Below the pieces are notes generated by a model, which saw nothing but the letters and a program-made list of their open reading frames with translations, did not search any database and was not told where the DNA came from. Positions 9,700 through 19,000 of a stretch of 64,000 nucleotides of DNA are shown one piece after another; the first letter of the stretch is position 1, and the number at the start of each line of letters is the position of its first letter. Source of the stretch: JAWSVE01 sp050633885 (GTDB lineage Bacteria > Pseudomonadota > Gammaproteobacteria > Pseudomonadales > Cellvibrionaceae); assembly GCA_050633885.1 (NCBI GenBank), contig JBOEHK010000001.1, positions 124,001 through 188,000 on the forward strand, given 5' to 3'. A program made the translations under genes and the position numbers.

Positions 9700-10296
9700 T
9701 TAATTTAGCTTGATAGAAAGTGCGCTGATGCGTTGTCCAAGCGCTTGGCATAATTTGATTTCGTCTGGGCTCAGTTGCTTACTTCCCTCAGTGCCAGACC
9801 AGTGACTGGCTCCATAAGGAGTGCCACCACTTTCAGTAGTGTTCAGAGATGATTCGGAATAGGGAAGTCCGGCCATTATCATTCCGTGATGAAGAAGTGG
9901 CAACATCATAGAAAGTAATGTGGATTCCTGTCCGCCATGCAAGCTGGCTGTTGAGGTAAAGACAGCCGCAGGTTTATTGATTAAATTGCCACTGAGCCAA
10001 CTACTACTCGTGGAGTCAATAAAGTATTTAAGAGGTGCAGCCATATTGCCGAATCGAGTTGGACTCCCCATAACCAATCCCGAGCAATTTTTAAAGTCGT
10101 CTTCGGTGCAATAGATTGCACCCTCATCCGGTATGGGGTTTTCTGTTGCTTCCACCGTGGTGGATATAGCGGGAACCGTTCGTAACCGCGCTTCTATACC
10201 TCGAGTTTTCTCAATGCCTCGAGCAATATGAAGAGCCATTTCTTTGGTTGAGCCATTCCTGCTGTAATACAAAACCAGTACATAAGGTGAAGACAT
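9700..10296 (-). CDS. wrbA: WrbA-type NAD(P)H:quinone oxidoreductase
   Basis: FMN-binding flavodoxin-fold enzyme that reduces quinones by two electrons, thought to protect against oxidative stress. The FMN phosphate loop YYSRNGSTKEMA is at the N-terminus. The second flavin-contact region MGSPTRFGNMAAPLK and the third (FTSTASLHGGQESTL) are in place, and the later PYGASHWSG matches the family. Length 198 is normal. Same strand as the arsC-like gene upstream and DUF2069 downstream. Confidence 0.92.
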   Translation of the reverse strand: MSSPYVLVLYYSRNGSTKEMALHIARGIEKTRGIEARLRTVPAISTTVEATENPIPDEGAIYCTEDDFKNCSGLVMGSPTRFGNMAAPLKYFIDSTSSSWLSGNLINKPAAVFTSTASLHGGQESTLLSMMLPLLHHGMIMAGLPYSESSLNTTESGGTPYGASHWSGTEGSKQLSPDEIKLCQALGQRISALSIKLN

Positions 10297-10368
10297 GGTA
10301 GCGCCTTAAGTTTTCATTGTCGGATGGTAAATTGTTGCGAGTTGAAGATGAATACTCTAAAACACAGC

Positions 10369-10713
10369 TTATAAAATGGTAAGTACGTTTTCTGGTGGGC
10401 GGCCTATCACGGCTTTATTTCCATTAATAACGATGGGTCGTTCAATCAATTTTGGGTATTGAGACATAAATTCAATAATTTGGTTATCACTGAGAGTGTC
10501 ATCATTGAGTTTTTTTTCCTTATAAATATCTTCTCCTTTTCTTAAAAGTTCGCGAGGAGACATGTCGAGTTTGCTTAGAATCTGTTTCAAGGTGTTAGCG
10601 CTTGGGCGGTTTGAAAGATATTCAATAATAACCGGTTTATGTCCGTTTTCTTCAAGTAATGCGAGAGTTTGTCTTGATTTGGAACAGCGTGGATTGTGAT
10701 AAATAGTTAGCAT
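10369..10713 (-). CDS. arsC: ArsC-family arsenate reductase (YfgD type)
   Basis: Glutaredoxin-dependent arsenate reductase family, thioredoxin-like fold. The active-site motif HNPRCSKSR is at residues 6-14 with the catalytic Cys at 10, and the C-terminal RPIV...GRPPENVL segment supplies the conserved arginines and cis-proline region. Length 114 is normal. No ars operon partners are adjacent, so a housekeeping redox role is as likely as arsenic resistance. First gene of the arsC-wrbA-DUF2069 run; the divergent receiver gene starts 247 bases away. Confidence 0.88.
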   Translation of the reverse strand: MLTIYHNPRCSKSRQTLALLEENGHKPVIIEYLSNRPSANTLKQILSKLDMSPRELLRKGEDIYKEKKLNDDTLSDNQIIEFMSQYPKLIERPIVINGNKAVIGRPPENVLTIL

Positions 10714-10960
10714 GAATTCCTCTTACTCATATAAATAACGCGAAAGGTCGGATTGTACCGCAATCCGCGGGAATTTTATCATCCTAAGGTATCCATAGCT
10801 TGTATTGCGAGGCTATCCGTAACTGCTATAGTGAATGTAGGGCTTGTTTTAGTATGTTCGTTGGTTTGATATTGATGTTAAAGGCGCCAAGCAGTAGTGC
10901 AAGTATCTGGTACTGGTGGTGCTGGCGAGCTAAATTAGAATTTATGAATCATTGTAGGGT

Positions 10961-11329
10961 GTGATGGGAATACCATTATTAATTTGTGACGACTCAGCTA
11001 TGGCGCGTAAGCAGGTAGCACGGTCATTGCCTGAATCATGGGAAGTTGATATCAGCTATGCCATTAATGGGCTTGAAGGCATTCAGGCGATTAGGGATGG
11101 GCTGGGTGAGATGGTTTTTTTGGATCTAACCATGCCAGAAATGGATGGCTACGATGTTCTACAGCTCATCAAAGAAGAGAGTCTGAAGACGGTCGTGATT
11201 GTTATCTCAGGTGATATTCAGCCAGAAGCTCGTGAGCGGGTCATACGCTTAGGCGCGCTTGATTTTATAAAAAAACCTATCAATAAAGAAAAGCTATTTG
11301 ATGTACTTCATTGTTATGGATTGATCTAG
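10961..11329 (+). CDS. Orphan CheY-like response regulator (receiver domain only)
   Basis: A single receiver domain without an output domain. The acidic pocket is CDD (residues 9-11), the phosphoacceptor is Asp55 in FLDLTMPEMDG, the switch residue is the Ser of VISGD, and the conserved Lys is in DFIKKPI. It may act through protein-protein contacts in chemotaxis or another signalling pathway, but no kinase lies nearby. Start is either GTG at 10961 or ATG at 10964, both after an AGGG stretch. Its stop codon overlaps that of the convergent TerB gene within a shared CTAG. Confidence 0.88.
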   Translation: MMGIPLLICDDSAMARKQVARSLPESWEVDISYAINGLEGIQAIRDGLGEMVFLDLTMPEMDGYDVLQLIKEESLKTVVIVISGDIQPEARERVIRLGALDFIKKPINKEKLFDVLHCYGLI

Positions 11330-11772
11330 CGTTGAGCGTTCTTTTTAGCTCTTATGAAATCGCTATGAGAAACATACAGTAGTTCCGAGACTTTTCTAAT
11401 CAAATGTTCCTCGTATTTGTCGATATTTTTATCAATAAACGCGATTTCCCACATCGCTTTTATCAATTCATATTTATCCTCTTTTGAACAGCTTTGATTG
11501 ATAATTTGAGTAAACTGATAAAGTGAGGTGGCATCTTTTTGCTTATCTTGTGCAAGAATTGTGAGTTCTTGTAAGGCGTTGGGATCGAGATTGAATTTTT
11601 GCTGCAGTATTCTTTGAAGCTCTTTGCGTTCAGAATCATCAAAATTATTGTCAGCAAATGCAACTTCGATTAATAGCGCGGCTGTCGCCAGTTGCCTCTC
11701 TTCAACTGATAATATTTGTGGTGTTGATGAATCTTCTAATGATTTAAACAATATGCTGAATAGCTTTACCAT
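11326..11772 (-). CDS. TerB-like (tellurite resistance B fold) protein
   Basis: Small cytosolic helical protein of the TerB/DjlA N-terminal fold, often linked to metal or envelope stress; biochemical role uncertain. The two symmetrical acidic metal-binding-like segments are visible: FADNNFDDSERKEL in the first half and FIDKNIDKYEEHL in the second. Length 148 is usual for stand-alone TerB proteins. No ter gene cluster is nearby. No strong ribosome-binding site precedes the ATG at 11772. Stop codon shared, in antisense, with the convergent receiver gene. Confidence 0.8.
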   Translation of the reverse strand: MVKLFSILFKSLEDSSTPQILSVEERQLATAALLIEVAFADNNFDDSERKELQRILQQKFNLDPNALQELTILAQDKQKDATSLYQFTQIINQSCSKEDKYELIKAMWEIAFIDKNIDKYEEHLIRKVSELLYVSHSDFIRAKKNAQR

Positions 11773-11936
11773 GACAAATCAGGACTTTTTAAAGGATGAA
11801 TTGAAGTTGGTTAGTCTAGGCCTTGAGAATATTGAAGTCTAGGAAATGTGGCTAGCAACGAATAGGTTCCAAAGCGAATAGCTGAGAGTGAATCTGACAG
11901 ATGATTAGGTGTCGTGTTAATTGCTCCTTTTCAGTC

Positions 11937-11942
11937 TATAAT
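11937..11942 (+). promoter_or_regulatory. Candidate -10 box of the fabV promoter
   Basis: A perfect TATAAT is followed by a GC-rich GGCGCGG stretch and lies about 100 bases before fabV. No good -35 is found at normal spacing (11914-11919 is a poor match), so the call rests on the -10 alone. Confidence 0.35.
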
Positions 11943-12043
11943 GGCGCGGTTTTCAATTGTCTTATCTGTGGATTTACAAAACTAAGGCCTCCTCCCTTTT
12001 AAAATAAGGCAATACTTAAAATTAATATGCTAGGAATATCTCA

Positions 12044-13228
12044 ATGATTATTAAGCCAAAATACCGTGGTTTTATTTGTACCAATGCCCATCCAGCTGGA
12101 TGCGCGGCTCATGTTCAGGAGCAGATTGACTATATTAAGTCTCAACCAGCGATTGAAAATGGCCCAAAAAAAGTACTCATAATTGGTTCTTCCACGGGAT
12201 TTGGTTTGGCGTCAAGAATTACAGCTACATTTGGTTGTGGGGCGGATACGCTGGGGGTGTTTTTCGAAAAGCCACCATCGGAAAAGCGTACCGCATCGGC
12301 AGGTTATTACAATGCGGCAGCTCTAGATGAAGCGGCAACACAAGCCGGTTTTAGTTCCCAGAGTATTAATGGGGATGCCTTCAGCCATGAAGTTAAACAG
12401 CAAGTTGTTGATGCGTTAAAAAGTGGTATCGGCCCAGTTGATTTAGTCATTTATAGTTTAGCTTCTCCGCGTAGAACGGATCCTGACACAGGTGAAACCT
12501 ATTCAAATCATTTAAAACCTATTGGCCAAGCGATAACTCAAAAAAGTTTAAATACGGATAAATTAGAAGTTGGTGAAGTGACAATTGAGCCAGCGACACA
12601 GGAAGAAATTGATGGAACAGTCAAAGTTATGGGCGGTGAAGACTGGGAGATTTGGATGGATGTTCTATCTAAAGAGGGCTTGCTTGCCGAGAATTGTAAA
12701 ACAATAGCGTTGTCTTATATCGGAGACAAAATTACTTGGCCAATTTATGGTCATGCCGCTATTGGTAAAGCAAAAGAAGATTTAGATAGAGCGGTTGTTG
12801 AAGTCAATCAAAAATTAGCTCCTGTCAACGGTCAAGCCAACGTTGCAGTGTTAAAAGCGATAATGAGTCAAGCCAGTGCTGCTATTCCAATTATGCCATT
12901 GTATCTTTCTATTTTGTTCCGAGTCATGAAAGAAGATGGTTCTCATGAAGGTCCAATCGAGCAGCTTTATCGTTTGTATACGGAGGGTTTGTACACTGAT
13001 ACTCCGCGTCTTGATAACAACACTCGATTCCGTATGGATGAAAAAGAATTAAACCCTGAAGTGCAAAACAAAGTCACAGAAATTTGGTCTCAAGTTACAA
13101 CGGAAAACTTGCGAGAAATTACTGACTTCGATGGTTATCGTGAGGAGTTTTTACGATTGTTTGGTTTTGGGTTCGATTCTGTTGATTATGATGCGGATGT
13201 GAATCCAATTGTTAACGCTGATTTTTAA
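12044..13228 (+). CDS. fabV: Enoyl-ACP / trans-2-enoyl-CoA reductase FabV
   Basis: NADH-dependent last step of each fatty-acid elongation cycle. It belongs to the FabV/TER family, larger than FabI. The start MIIKPK and the early NAHPAGC segment are family signatures. The Rossmann loop is GSSTGFG (residues 48-54) and the catalytic pair is Tyr235-x8-Lys244, the exact FabV spacing. Length 394 is normal. FabV enzymes are generally insensitive to triclosan. It stands alone, with a good AGGAA ribosome-binding site. No fabI is seen in the window. Confidence 0.97.
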   Translation: MIIKPKYRGFICTNAHPAGCAAHVQEQIDYIKSQPAIENGPKKVLIIGSSTGFGLASRITATFGCGADTLGVFFEKPPSEKRTASAGYYNAAALDEAATQAGFSSQSINGDAFSHEVKQQVVDALKSGIGPVDLVIYSLASPRRTDPDTGETYSNHLKPIGQAITQKSLNTDKLEVGEVTIEPATQEEIDGTVKVMGGEDWEIWMDVLSKEGLLAENCKTIALSYIGDKITWPIYGHAAIGKAKEDLDRAVVEVNQKLAPVNGQANVAVLKAIMSQASAAIPIMPLYLSILFRVMKEDGSHEGPIEQLYRLYTEGLYTDTPRLDNNTRFRMDEKELNPEVQNKVTEIWSQVTTENLREITDFDGYREEFLRLFGFGFDSVDYDADVNPIVNADF

Positions 13229-13329
13229 TTTTCGAGCGTAATGTTTTTTATTTTAAATACACACCTTAAATATTGTTATAGGTATTGTTAAACATTTTAG
13301 AATAAAAATACAAAAAGAGAATCGGTATC

Positions 13330-14223
13330 GTGGCAGACCTACACTCAACGGTTGTAGAAAAACCTATCCTCCCTGGTAAGGCTATTCAGTTGACACCTTT
13401 GGTGCGACGAATAACAGCCCCTAATTCAGGTCCTATGACTGGTCCTGGAACCAATACATTCTTGGTTGGGGTGGATGATGTTACCGTTATTGATCCTGGC
13501 CCTCTGATCGATAGTCATATTGAAGCTATTTTATCGGCGGGTGCGGGGAAGATAAAACGAGTGGTTGTTACTCACACTCATCCCGATCATTCTCCTTCTG
13601 CTAAACCAATTGCACTAGCGACAGGCGCTGAATTAATTGGCTCAGTTATTCAAGATGACGGTCATCAAGATCGAAGCTTTGAGCCAACTGTCGAGTTGGC
13701 GCACTGTTCTGATATTGCGATCACCAACAAAGAATACACGTTAACGCCATTACACACGCCAGGGCACGTAGGTAATCATTTTTGTTTGTGGCTTGCAGAA
13801 GAAAAAATGTTGTTCACTGGTGATCACATCATGCAAGGTACGACGGTAGTTATTATCCCTCCTAGTGGTGATATGGCCGATTATATTCGCTCGTTACAAT
13901 TACTGCTTGATTATGAAATTGATTTGTTGGCGCCAGCTCATGGTCACCTGATGGGAGAGGCGCATGCTGTGGTACAAGAAATTATTGATCATCGATTAAG
14001 TAGAGAGGAAAAAGTAGTCGCTGCTTTGAAACTGTTTCCCAATACAAGTTTGGATCAGCTCATGAAAACTGTTTATGCCGATGTTGATAAACGTCTACTG
14101 CAAATTGCTAAGCTTTCATTGTGGGCGCATTTGTTAAAGCTAGAAAAAGATAAGCGAGCAGTTAAGCATGCAGAAAATCATTGGTTGTTTGGCGATGAAG
14201 TGTGGTCGTTGATACCGGAATAG
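13330..14223 (+). CDS. MBL-fold metallo-hydrolase (LACTB2-like)
   Basis: Metallo-beta-lactamase-fold hydrolase, binuclear zinc type. The metal motif THTHPDHS is at residues 81-88; further ligands are in HTPGHVGNH, FTGDHI and PAHGHLMG. A C-terminal helical winged domain of about 80 residues follows, as in LACTB2-like enzymes and endoribonucleases of this group. The start is a GTG with a weak ribosome-binding site. In Pseudomonas-like genomes a related gene often lies near dapA and bamC, consistent with its position here. Substrate unknown. Confidence 0.87.
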   Translation: MADLHSTVVEKPILPGKAIQLTPLVRRITAPNSGPMTGPGTNTFLVGVDDVTVIDPGPLIDSHIEAILSAGAGKIKRVVVTHTHPDHSPSAKPIALATGAELIGSVIQDDGHQDRSFEPTVELAHCSDIAITNKEYTLTPLHTPGHVGNHFCLWLAEEKMLFTGDHIMQGTTVVIIPPSGDMADYIRSLQLLLDYEIDLLAPAHGHLMGEAHAVVQEIIDHRLSREEKVVAALKLFPNTSLDQLMKTVYADVDKRLLQIAKLSLWAHLLKLEKDKRAVKHAENHWLFGDEVWSLIPE

Positions 14224-14271
14224 ATTTTATTCATTCAGTAGTTATAGTTCTTTCATACAAAAGAAAATTCT

Positions 14272-15240
14272 TTGGATACCATTACTAAACCAACATTTCA
14301 TTTTTCTTTGCTTCACCCGCGTTATTGGTCTACGTGGTTGTTGTTTGCCGTGTGGTTTTTAGTCGCTCAGTTACCGTTTCGTGCTCAAAAATGGATAGGT
14401 AAAGGTTTGGGGCAGCTCATGTTGCTTTTTGCTAGCGAGCGCCGACATGTCGCTGAGAAAAATATTCAAATGTGCTTTCCACACCTCTCCCAAAAAGAAC
14501 AGCGCCAATTATTAATCGATAATTTCTATTCAACCGCATTTGCGTTTTTTGAAACTGGGATCGCGTGGTTTTGGTCAAAGCAACGACTTAAAAAATTGTT
14601 TCATGTTGAAGGCCTCGAACAATTACAGCGCTATCAAAATGATAATCAAGGCGCTTTGATGTTGATTTTGCATTTCACTACGCTAGAAATGTGGGGCGTT
14701 GCTTGTAATCAATTGTTAGATAATATCGATATGACCTATCGCCCACATCGAAATCCGGTTTATGACCTCATTCAGAGTTGGGGGAGAGCAAGGCACAATC
14801 CAACATCTGATGTTATAGCTGTTGGAGATGTAAGAAGTATGGTTCGGTCTTTGAAAAGCGGACATTTTATTTCATATTTTCCGGACCAAGATCACGGCAG
14901 TAAACATAGCGTTTTTGTTCCCTTATTTGGCAATCCAGCAGCGACTGTTACAGCGCTTGCACGTTTAATCAAAATGGCAAAAGTCCCTGTAGTGCCTTTG
15001 ATGTGTAAACGAAAATCTGATGGCCATGGTTACGATTTAAAAGTCTTGCCTGCGTGGAAAAACTACCCCAGCGGTGATGATGAGCGAGACGCGATCACCC
15101 TTAACGAGCATGTTGAACAGTGTATTTTAGAGCAACCTGATCAATATTTATGGGTGCATCGTCGGTTCAAGTCTCGCCCAGAAGGTGAGGATCCTGTGTA
15201 CACTCCAAAAAAAAGGCGTTCTAGAAAACGGCCCAAGTGA
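14272..15240 (+). CDS. lpxL: Lipid A lauroyl acyltransferase (LpxL/HtrB)
   Basis: Inner-membrane enzyme adding a secondary acyl chain from acyl-ACP to Kdo2-lipid IVA. The N-terminus has the family LHPRYWSTWL stretch and one membrane segment. The catalytic HX4E motif is HFTTLE, and the C-terminal YLWVHRRFKSRPEG is nearly identical to E. coli HtrB. The start must be close to the TTG at 14272, because the conserved N-terminus begins right after it and no upstream ATG fits. The C-terminus is basic (KKRRSRKRPK). It lies 49 bases after the metallo-hydrolase, away from the main lpx cluster. Confidence 0.93.
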   Translation: MDTITKPTFHFSLLHPRYWSTWLLFAVWFLVAQLPFRAQKWIGKGLGQLMLLFASERRHVAEKNIQMCFPHLSQKEQRQLLIDNFYSTAFAFFETGIAWFWSKQRLKKLFHVEGLEQLQRYQNDNQGALMLILHFTTLEMWGVACNQLLDNIDMTYRPHRNPVYDLIQSWGRARHNPTSDVIAVGDVRSMVRSLKSGHFISYFPDQDHGSKHSVFVPLFGNPAATVTALARLIKMAKVPVVPLMCKRKSDGHGYDLKVLPAWKNYPSGDDERDAITLNEHVEQCILEQPDQYLWVHRRFKSRPEGEDPVYTPKKRRSRKRPK

Positions 15241-15474
15241 AGATTCTGTTTTATGATCGCTTGAAGCCCCATAAAACGAAGGCAATAGCGAGACATTCAT
15301 AGCGATCTCAGAGTAAAATGCTCGGCTTAAATCCTATTCCCATAACTGTAAACCCGTGAGTCAATTGGTTTACTTGTTTCGATGCGTAGGCCTCAGTAGT
15401 ATAAGCCCCTTTTTTCGTATTCTGATACGCTAAAAGACGGTTCTGAAATAATTTGATTTTATCCGGAGAGAGAC

Positions 15475-16350
15475 ATGCTGCAGGGTAGTATGGTTGCCTT
15501 GGTGACGCCAATGACGGCTGACAATGAGATAGACTGGACAGCTTTGGATGCATTGGTTGAATGGCACATCGACCAAGGTACTGATGCGATTGTAGCTGTG
15601 GGCACGAGCGGGGAGTCTGCCACATTGTCGTTTTCTGAACACCCTAAGGTTATAAAGGCAGTTGTTGATCTGGTCAATCGGCGAATACCTGTGATTGCAG
15701 GTACCGGTGCGAACTCAACAGCAGAGGCTGTCGAGCTGACACAAAACGCAAAAGATGCTGGTGCAGATGCTTGTTTATTGGTGACTCCCTATTACAACAA
15801 GCCATCACAAGAGGGTTTGTTTCAGCATCACAAATATATTGCCGACGCCGTGAATATCCCTCAGCTGCTATACAATGTGCCTGGGCGGACAGCTGTTGAT
15901 ATGCTGCCGGAAACGGTATTACGTTTGGCCTCTATCAATAATATTATTGGTGTTAAAGAAGCAACTGGAGATTTAGATCGGGCAAAAACACTGATCGAAG
16001 AAGCGCCTGAGGGTTTTTTGATTATCTCCGGTGATGATGAGACTGCATTAGAGCTCATTTTATTGGGTGGAAAAGGCAACATCAGTGTCACGGCAAATGT
16101 AGCACCAAAAACAGTCGCTGACATTTGCCGTCTCGGATTAGCGGGAGACGTAGATAGGGCTAGAGCTTTAAATCATACGCTGACCTCATTAAACAAAGCG
16201 TTGTTTTTAGAGTCCAATCCTATTCCTGTGAAGTATGCTTTACATATCATGGGGATAATTGGATCGGGTATTCGTTTACCATTGACAACGTTGGCGGAAA
16301 TTTATCAAGCTCCACTTCGCTCGGCTTTGGTTGATGCGGGTGTGCTTTAA
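15475..16350 (+). CDS. dapA: 4-hydroxy-tetrahydrodipicolinate synthase
   Basis: First committed step of lysine and diaminopimelate synthesis: condensation of pyruvate with aspartate semialdehyde. TIM-barrel Schiff-base aldolase; visible signatures are GTSGES, the YYNKPSQEG segment with the active-site Tyr, YNVPGRTAVD and the Schiff-base Lys in GVKEATGD. Length 291 is normal. A strong GGAGAGAG ribosome-binding site precedes the ATG. It is followed by bamC 82 bases downstream, a common gammaproteobacterial pair. It supplies the pathway continued by dapD, dapC and dapE elsewhere in the window. Confidence 0.97.
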   Translation: MLQGSMVALVTPMTADNEIDWTALDALVEWHIDQGTDAIVAVGTSGESATLSFSEHPKVIKAVVDLVNRRIPVIAGTGANSTAEAVELTQNAKDAGADACLLVTPYYNKPSQEGLFQHHKYIADAVNIPQLLYNVPGRTAVDMLPETVLRLASINNIIGVKEATGDLDRAKTLIEEAPEGFLIISGDDETALELILLGGKGNISVTANVAPKTVADICRLGLAGDVDRARALNHTLTSLNKALFLESNPIPVKYALHIMGIIGSGIRLPLTTLAEIYQAPLRSALVDAGVL

Positions 16351-16432
16351 TTCTCGATATTAGTTTGTTCATATAGACTACGAAACGATAAATCATCGTT
16401 AGGGTAGTATGAAATAGAAAGTAGATTACTCA

Positions 16433-17608
16433 ATGAAGTTACGCGTTAAAACAATAAGCTCAGTTCTATTGGTCGTTTCCTTGCTCTCAGGTTGTGGAGT
16501 GTTTTTTGGTGATGAAGGCGTTTTTAGAGATCGTAGTGATGATTACCTAAAAACAGACAGTATTCCGCCAGTTGAAGTACCCGAAGGTATCAATCAGGAG
16601 CGTTTTGGGGAGTTATATGTCGTTCCGGATATTGATAGAAAAGAGTTTGAATATCCCGAAGAATTTGTAGTACCAAGACCGCAGGCGTTAGCGGCAAATG
16701 TTTTTGCTGAAAAAGTCAAAATTCAAAGCCTTAATGGCAAACGTTGGGTTGCAATTAATACATCGCCTGCTGAAGTGTGGCCTCGCGTGAGAAGCTTTTT
16801 AAATACAAATAGTTTAGCGGTCGCAAAAACAAATCCTGAAGAGGGTATTATTGAGACCACATGGCTACAGTTTAAAGATGATCCTGATAATCGCGATAGA
16901 TATCAGCTTCGGATTGAGCAGGGTGTACAGCCTGATACAGCAGAGATACACGTCACTCACGTCAAAATGAAGCGTGATCAGGAAGCGCCTTTAGATGTGG
17001 ATTGGCCAGAGACCTCTGTTGATGCAGAAAGAGAATCTTGGATGGTTGACGAGGTAGCGGCAAGCCTAGCGAGTGACGCAACAGCAAGTTCGGCTTCTTT
17101 GTTAGCGCAAACCATTGGTGGAGATAAAAAAATATCAATCATCTCTAAGAATCGTGAGCCGGTTTTAAGAATGGATTTGATATTTACTCGAGCTAGAGCA
17201 ACATTAAACCATGCGCTTGATCAAGAAGGTTTTAAGTTGATCGAAGAGAATTCGGACTTAAAGCTGGTCTATGTGACCTATACAGATCCAAATGAAAGCG
17301 AAGGCTTTTTTAGTGGATGGTTCAGTGATGAAGAAGATACTGAACAATACACGGTGGCGGAATTGTTGAGGGCTATGACTGTGTTAGATACGCCTGATAA
17401 TCGACGGCTTTTCCCTAAGGAGGTTTTTACACCTACTCAAGATTCGAGCAAGAAAAAAATCAATTTAGATGATCACAGCGGTTACTTTATCATTGTGAAA
17501 GAGGATGAAGGTGGGGTTGATGTTTATATTCGAGGGGCTTCTGGGGTAAAACTTACTTCTCGAAAAGCGAGAGATTTGTTAAATATTATTAGACGAAACC
17601 TTATTTAA
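16433..17608 (+). CDS. bamC: Outer-membrane assembly lipoprotein BamC
   Basis: Lipoprotein subunit of the BAM complex that inserts beta-barrel proteins in the outer membrane. A lipoprotein signal peptide ends in LLSGC (lipid-modified Cys21). An unstructured segment with VPEGINQERFGELYVVPD follows, matching the conserved BamC stretch that contacts BamD. Two helix-grip domains then cover roughly residues 95-210 and 240-390. The length of 391 is somewhat longer than the E. coli protein, owing to acidic inserts such as FSDEEDTEQ. Its partner bamA is also in this window. Confidence 0.93.
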   Translation: MKLRVKTISSVLLVVSLLSGCGVFFGDEGVFRDRSDDYLKTDSIPPVEVPEGINQERFGELYVVPDIDRKEFEYPEEFVVPRPQALAANVFAEKVKIQSLNGKRWVAINTSPAEVWPRVRSFLNTNSLAVAKTNPEEGIIETTWLQFKDDPDNRDRYQLRIEQGVQPDTAEIHVTHVKMKRDQEAPLDVDWPETSVDAERESWMVDEVAASLASDATASSASLLAQTIGGDKKISIISKNREPVLRMDLIFTRARATLNHALDQEGFKLIEENSDLKLVYVTYTDPNESEGFFSGWFSDEEDTEQYTVAELLRAMTVLDTPDNRRLFPKEVFTPTQDSSKKKINLDDHSGYFIIVKEDEGGVDVYIRGASGVKLTSRKARDLLNIIRRNLI

Positions 17609-17679
17609 TCAGATTGATTCATTTTTAAAACCGCAATGTGTCACGACAGGACACAGTAAAAATACAGAACAGGTGAATA

Positions 17680-18393
17680 ATGGAAAAACGCGGAGAACTT
17701 TATGCCGGCAAAGCCAAATCAGTTTACACAACAGATGATGATGACCTTCTAATTCTTCATTTTCGAAATGATACCTCTGCGTTTGATGGCAAAAAGATAG
17801 AACAGCTTGACCGAAAAGGAATGGTCAATAATAAATTCAATGCGTTTGTCATGGAGAAGTTAAAAGCCGCTGGAATACCCACGCATTTTGAAAAGCTATT
17901 GTCTGAAGATGAATCAGTTGTTAAGCGATTAGAGATGATGCCAATTGAGTGCGTTGTCCGTAACATCTCGGCGGGCTCTATTTGTCGACGTTTAGGTGTT
18001 GAAGAGGGGTTAGAGTTAAGCCCTCCGACGTTTGAGTTTTTCTTGAAAGATGATCAGCTTGGCGACCCTATGATTAATGAATACCATATTGAATCTTTTG
18101 GCTGGGCAAAAGCTGAACATATCGAAAAAGCAAAAGAGCTAACGTTTAAAGTCAACAAAATATTAAAAGAGTTATTTCTAACAGGAAATATGTTGTTGGT
18201 AGATTCCAAATTGGAATTCGGTCTCTATAAAGGCGAAGTGTTGTTGGGCGATGAGTTTACTCCCGACGGTTGTCGTCTTTGGGATAAAGATACGAGAGAG
18301 AAACTTGATAAAGACCGTTTTCGCCAAGGTTTAGGTGATGTGGTCGAGTCTTACGAAATAGTGGGTCGTCGCTTAGGTCTTTCATTCGATTAA
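17680..18393 (+). CDS. purC: SAICAR synthase
   Basis: Phosphoribosylaminoimidazole-succinocarboxamide synthase, ATP-dependent ligation of aspartate to CAIR in purine synthesis. Signatures: N-terminal LYAGKAKSVY, FRNDTSAFDGKK, VVRNISAGS, and DSKLEFG and DEFTPD near the ATP site. Length 237 matches the bacterial short form. It follows bamC by 71 bases on the same strand, so dapA-bamC-purC is probably co-transcribed. Confidence 0.97.
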   Translation: MEKRGELYAGKAKSVYTTDDDDLLILHFRNDTSAFDGKKIEQLDRKGMVNNKFNAFVMEKLKAAGIPTHFEKLLSEDESVVKRLEMMPIECVVRNISAGSICRRLGVEEGLELSPPTFEFFLKDDQLGDPMINEYHIESFGWAKAEHIEKAKELTFKVNKILKELFLTGNMLLVDSKLEFGLYKGEVLLGDEFTPDGCRLWDKDTREKLDKDRFRQGLGDVVESYEIVGRRLGLSFD

Positions 18394-18588
18394 TTTGGGT
18401 GGTTGAGATCGAATAGGTCATTCTGGTTGTATTATATTCATTCAGCTTTCCGTGACAAGTTTAAGATGATCGGCTATTACTTAAAGTAATTGTTTAGTAT
18501 TTAGCACTTAACAAATAGCACTTAATACAGTCTCTATTATTCAAACCGTGTGATATCTAATCATAGATGTCCATCTTCAGGAGAAAAC

Positions 18589-18861
18589 ATGTTGGATGAA
18601 CGCCGCCGTTTTGAACGGAAATCCACAACAATCCGTGTCGAAATAACGCATCCCGCGTTCGGCACAATTATTGGTTTTACTCAGGATATTTCTGATGGGG
18701 GTGCTTCCGTCGTTATCGAAAACCAACCAAACCCTCCTGTGGGTACTGTGGTTAATGTTCTATTTAAGAAAATGGTTGGAGCGATTAACGAAGAGCCTGT
18801 GGCAATGAAAGTCATGCATCAACACCGTAATGTTGTTGGTTTGATGTTTGCGGCTCGTTAA
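18589..18861 (+). CDS. PilZ domain protein
   Basis: Stand-alone PilZ domain, probable cyclic-di-GMP receptor. The start at 18589 is set by an AGGAG site at 18579-18583; an upstream ATA/ATG-type extension is unlikely. The c-di-GMP motifs are present: basic RRRFERKS near the N-terminus (RxxxR) and DISDGGASV (D/NxSxxG). 90 residues make up just the domain, so it must act by binding a partner. Two copies of the 10-mer TAGCACTTAA lie upstream (18502-18511 and 18516-18525), near where a promoter would be. Confidence 0.9.
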   Translation: MLDERRRFERKSTTIRVEITHPAFGTIIGFTQDISDGGASVVIENQPNPPVGTVVNVLFKKMVGAINEEPVAMKVMHQHRNVVGLMFAAR

Positions 18862-18889
18862 TGATTATCTCTATTCATCTCTAATTCAG

Positions 18890-18909
18890 AACCGTAAATT
18901 TTACGGTTT
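18890..18909 (+). terminator. Possible terminator after the PilZ gene
   Basis: A near-perfect palindrome can form a 7-bp stem with a small A/T loop 29 bases after the PilZ stop. The following tract (TTTC, then pyrimidine-rich) is a weak U run, so termination efficiency is uncertain. Confidence 0.45.
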
Positions 18910-19000
18910 CACACTTCTCACTTCTTCCATCTAACTTTTTTGTTCTGAAATATTTTTAATGCGATATGTCTTACATTCATGTCATGGCTAGCTAGACATT

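Noticed and set aside
15416..15429. Small CGTAT/ATACG hairpin before dapA
   Set aside because: Five base pairs only, no T run, likely chance.
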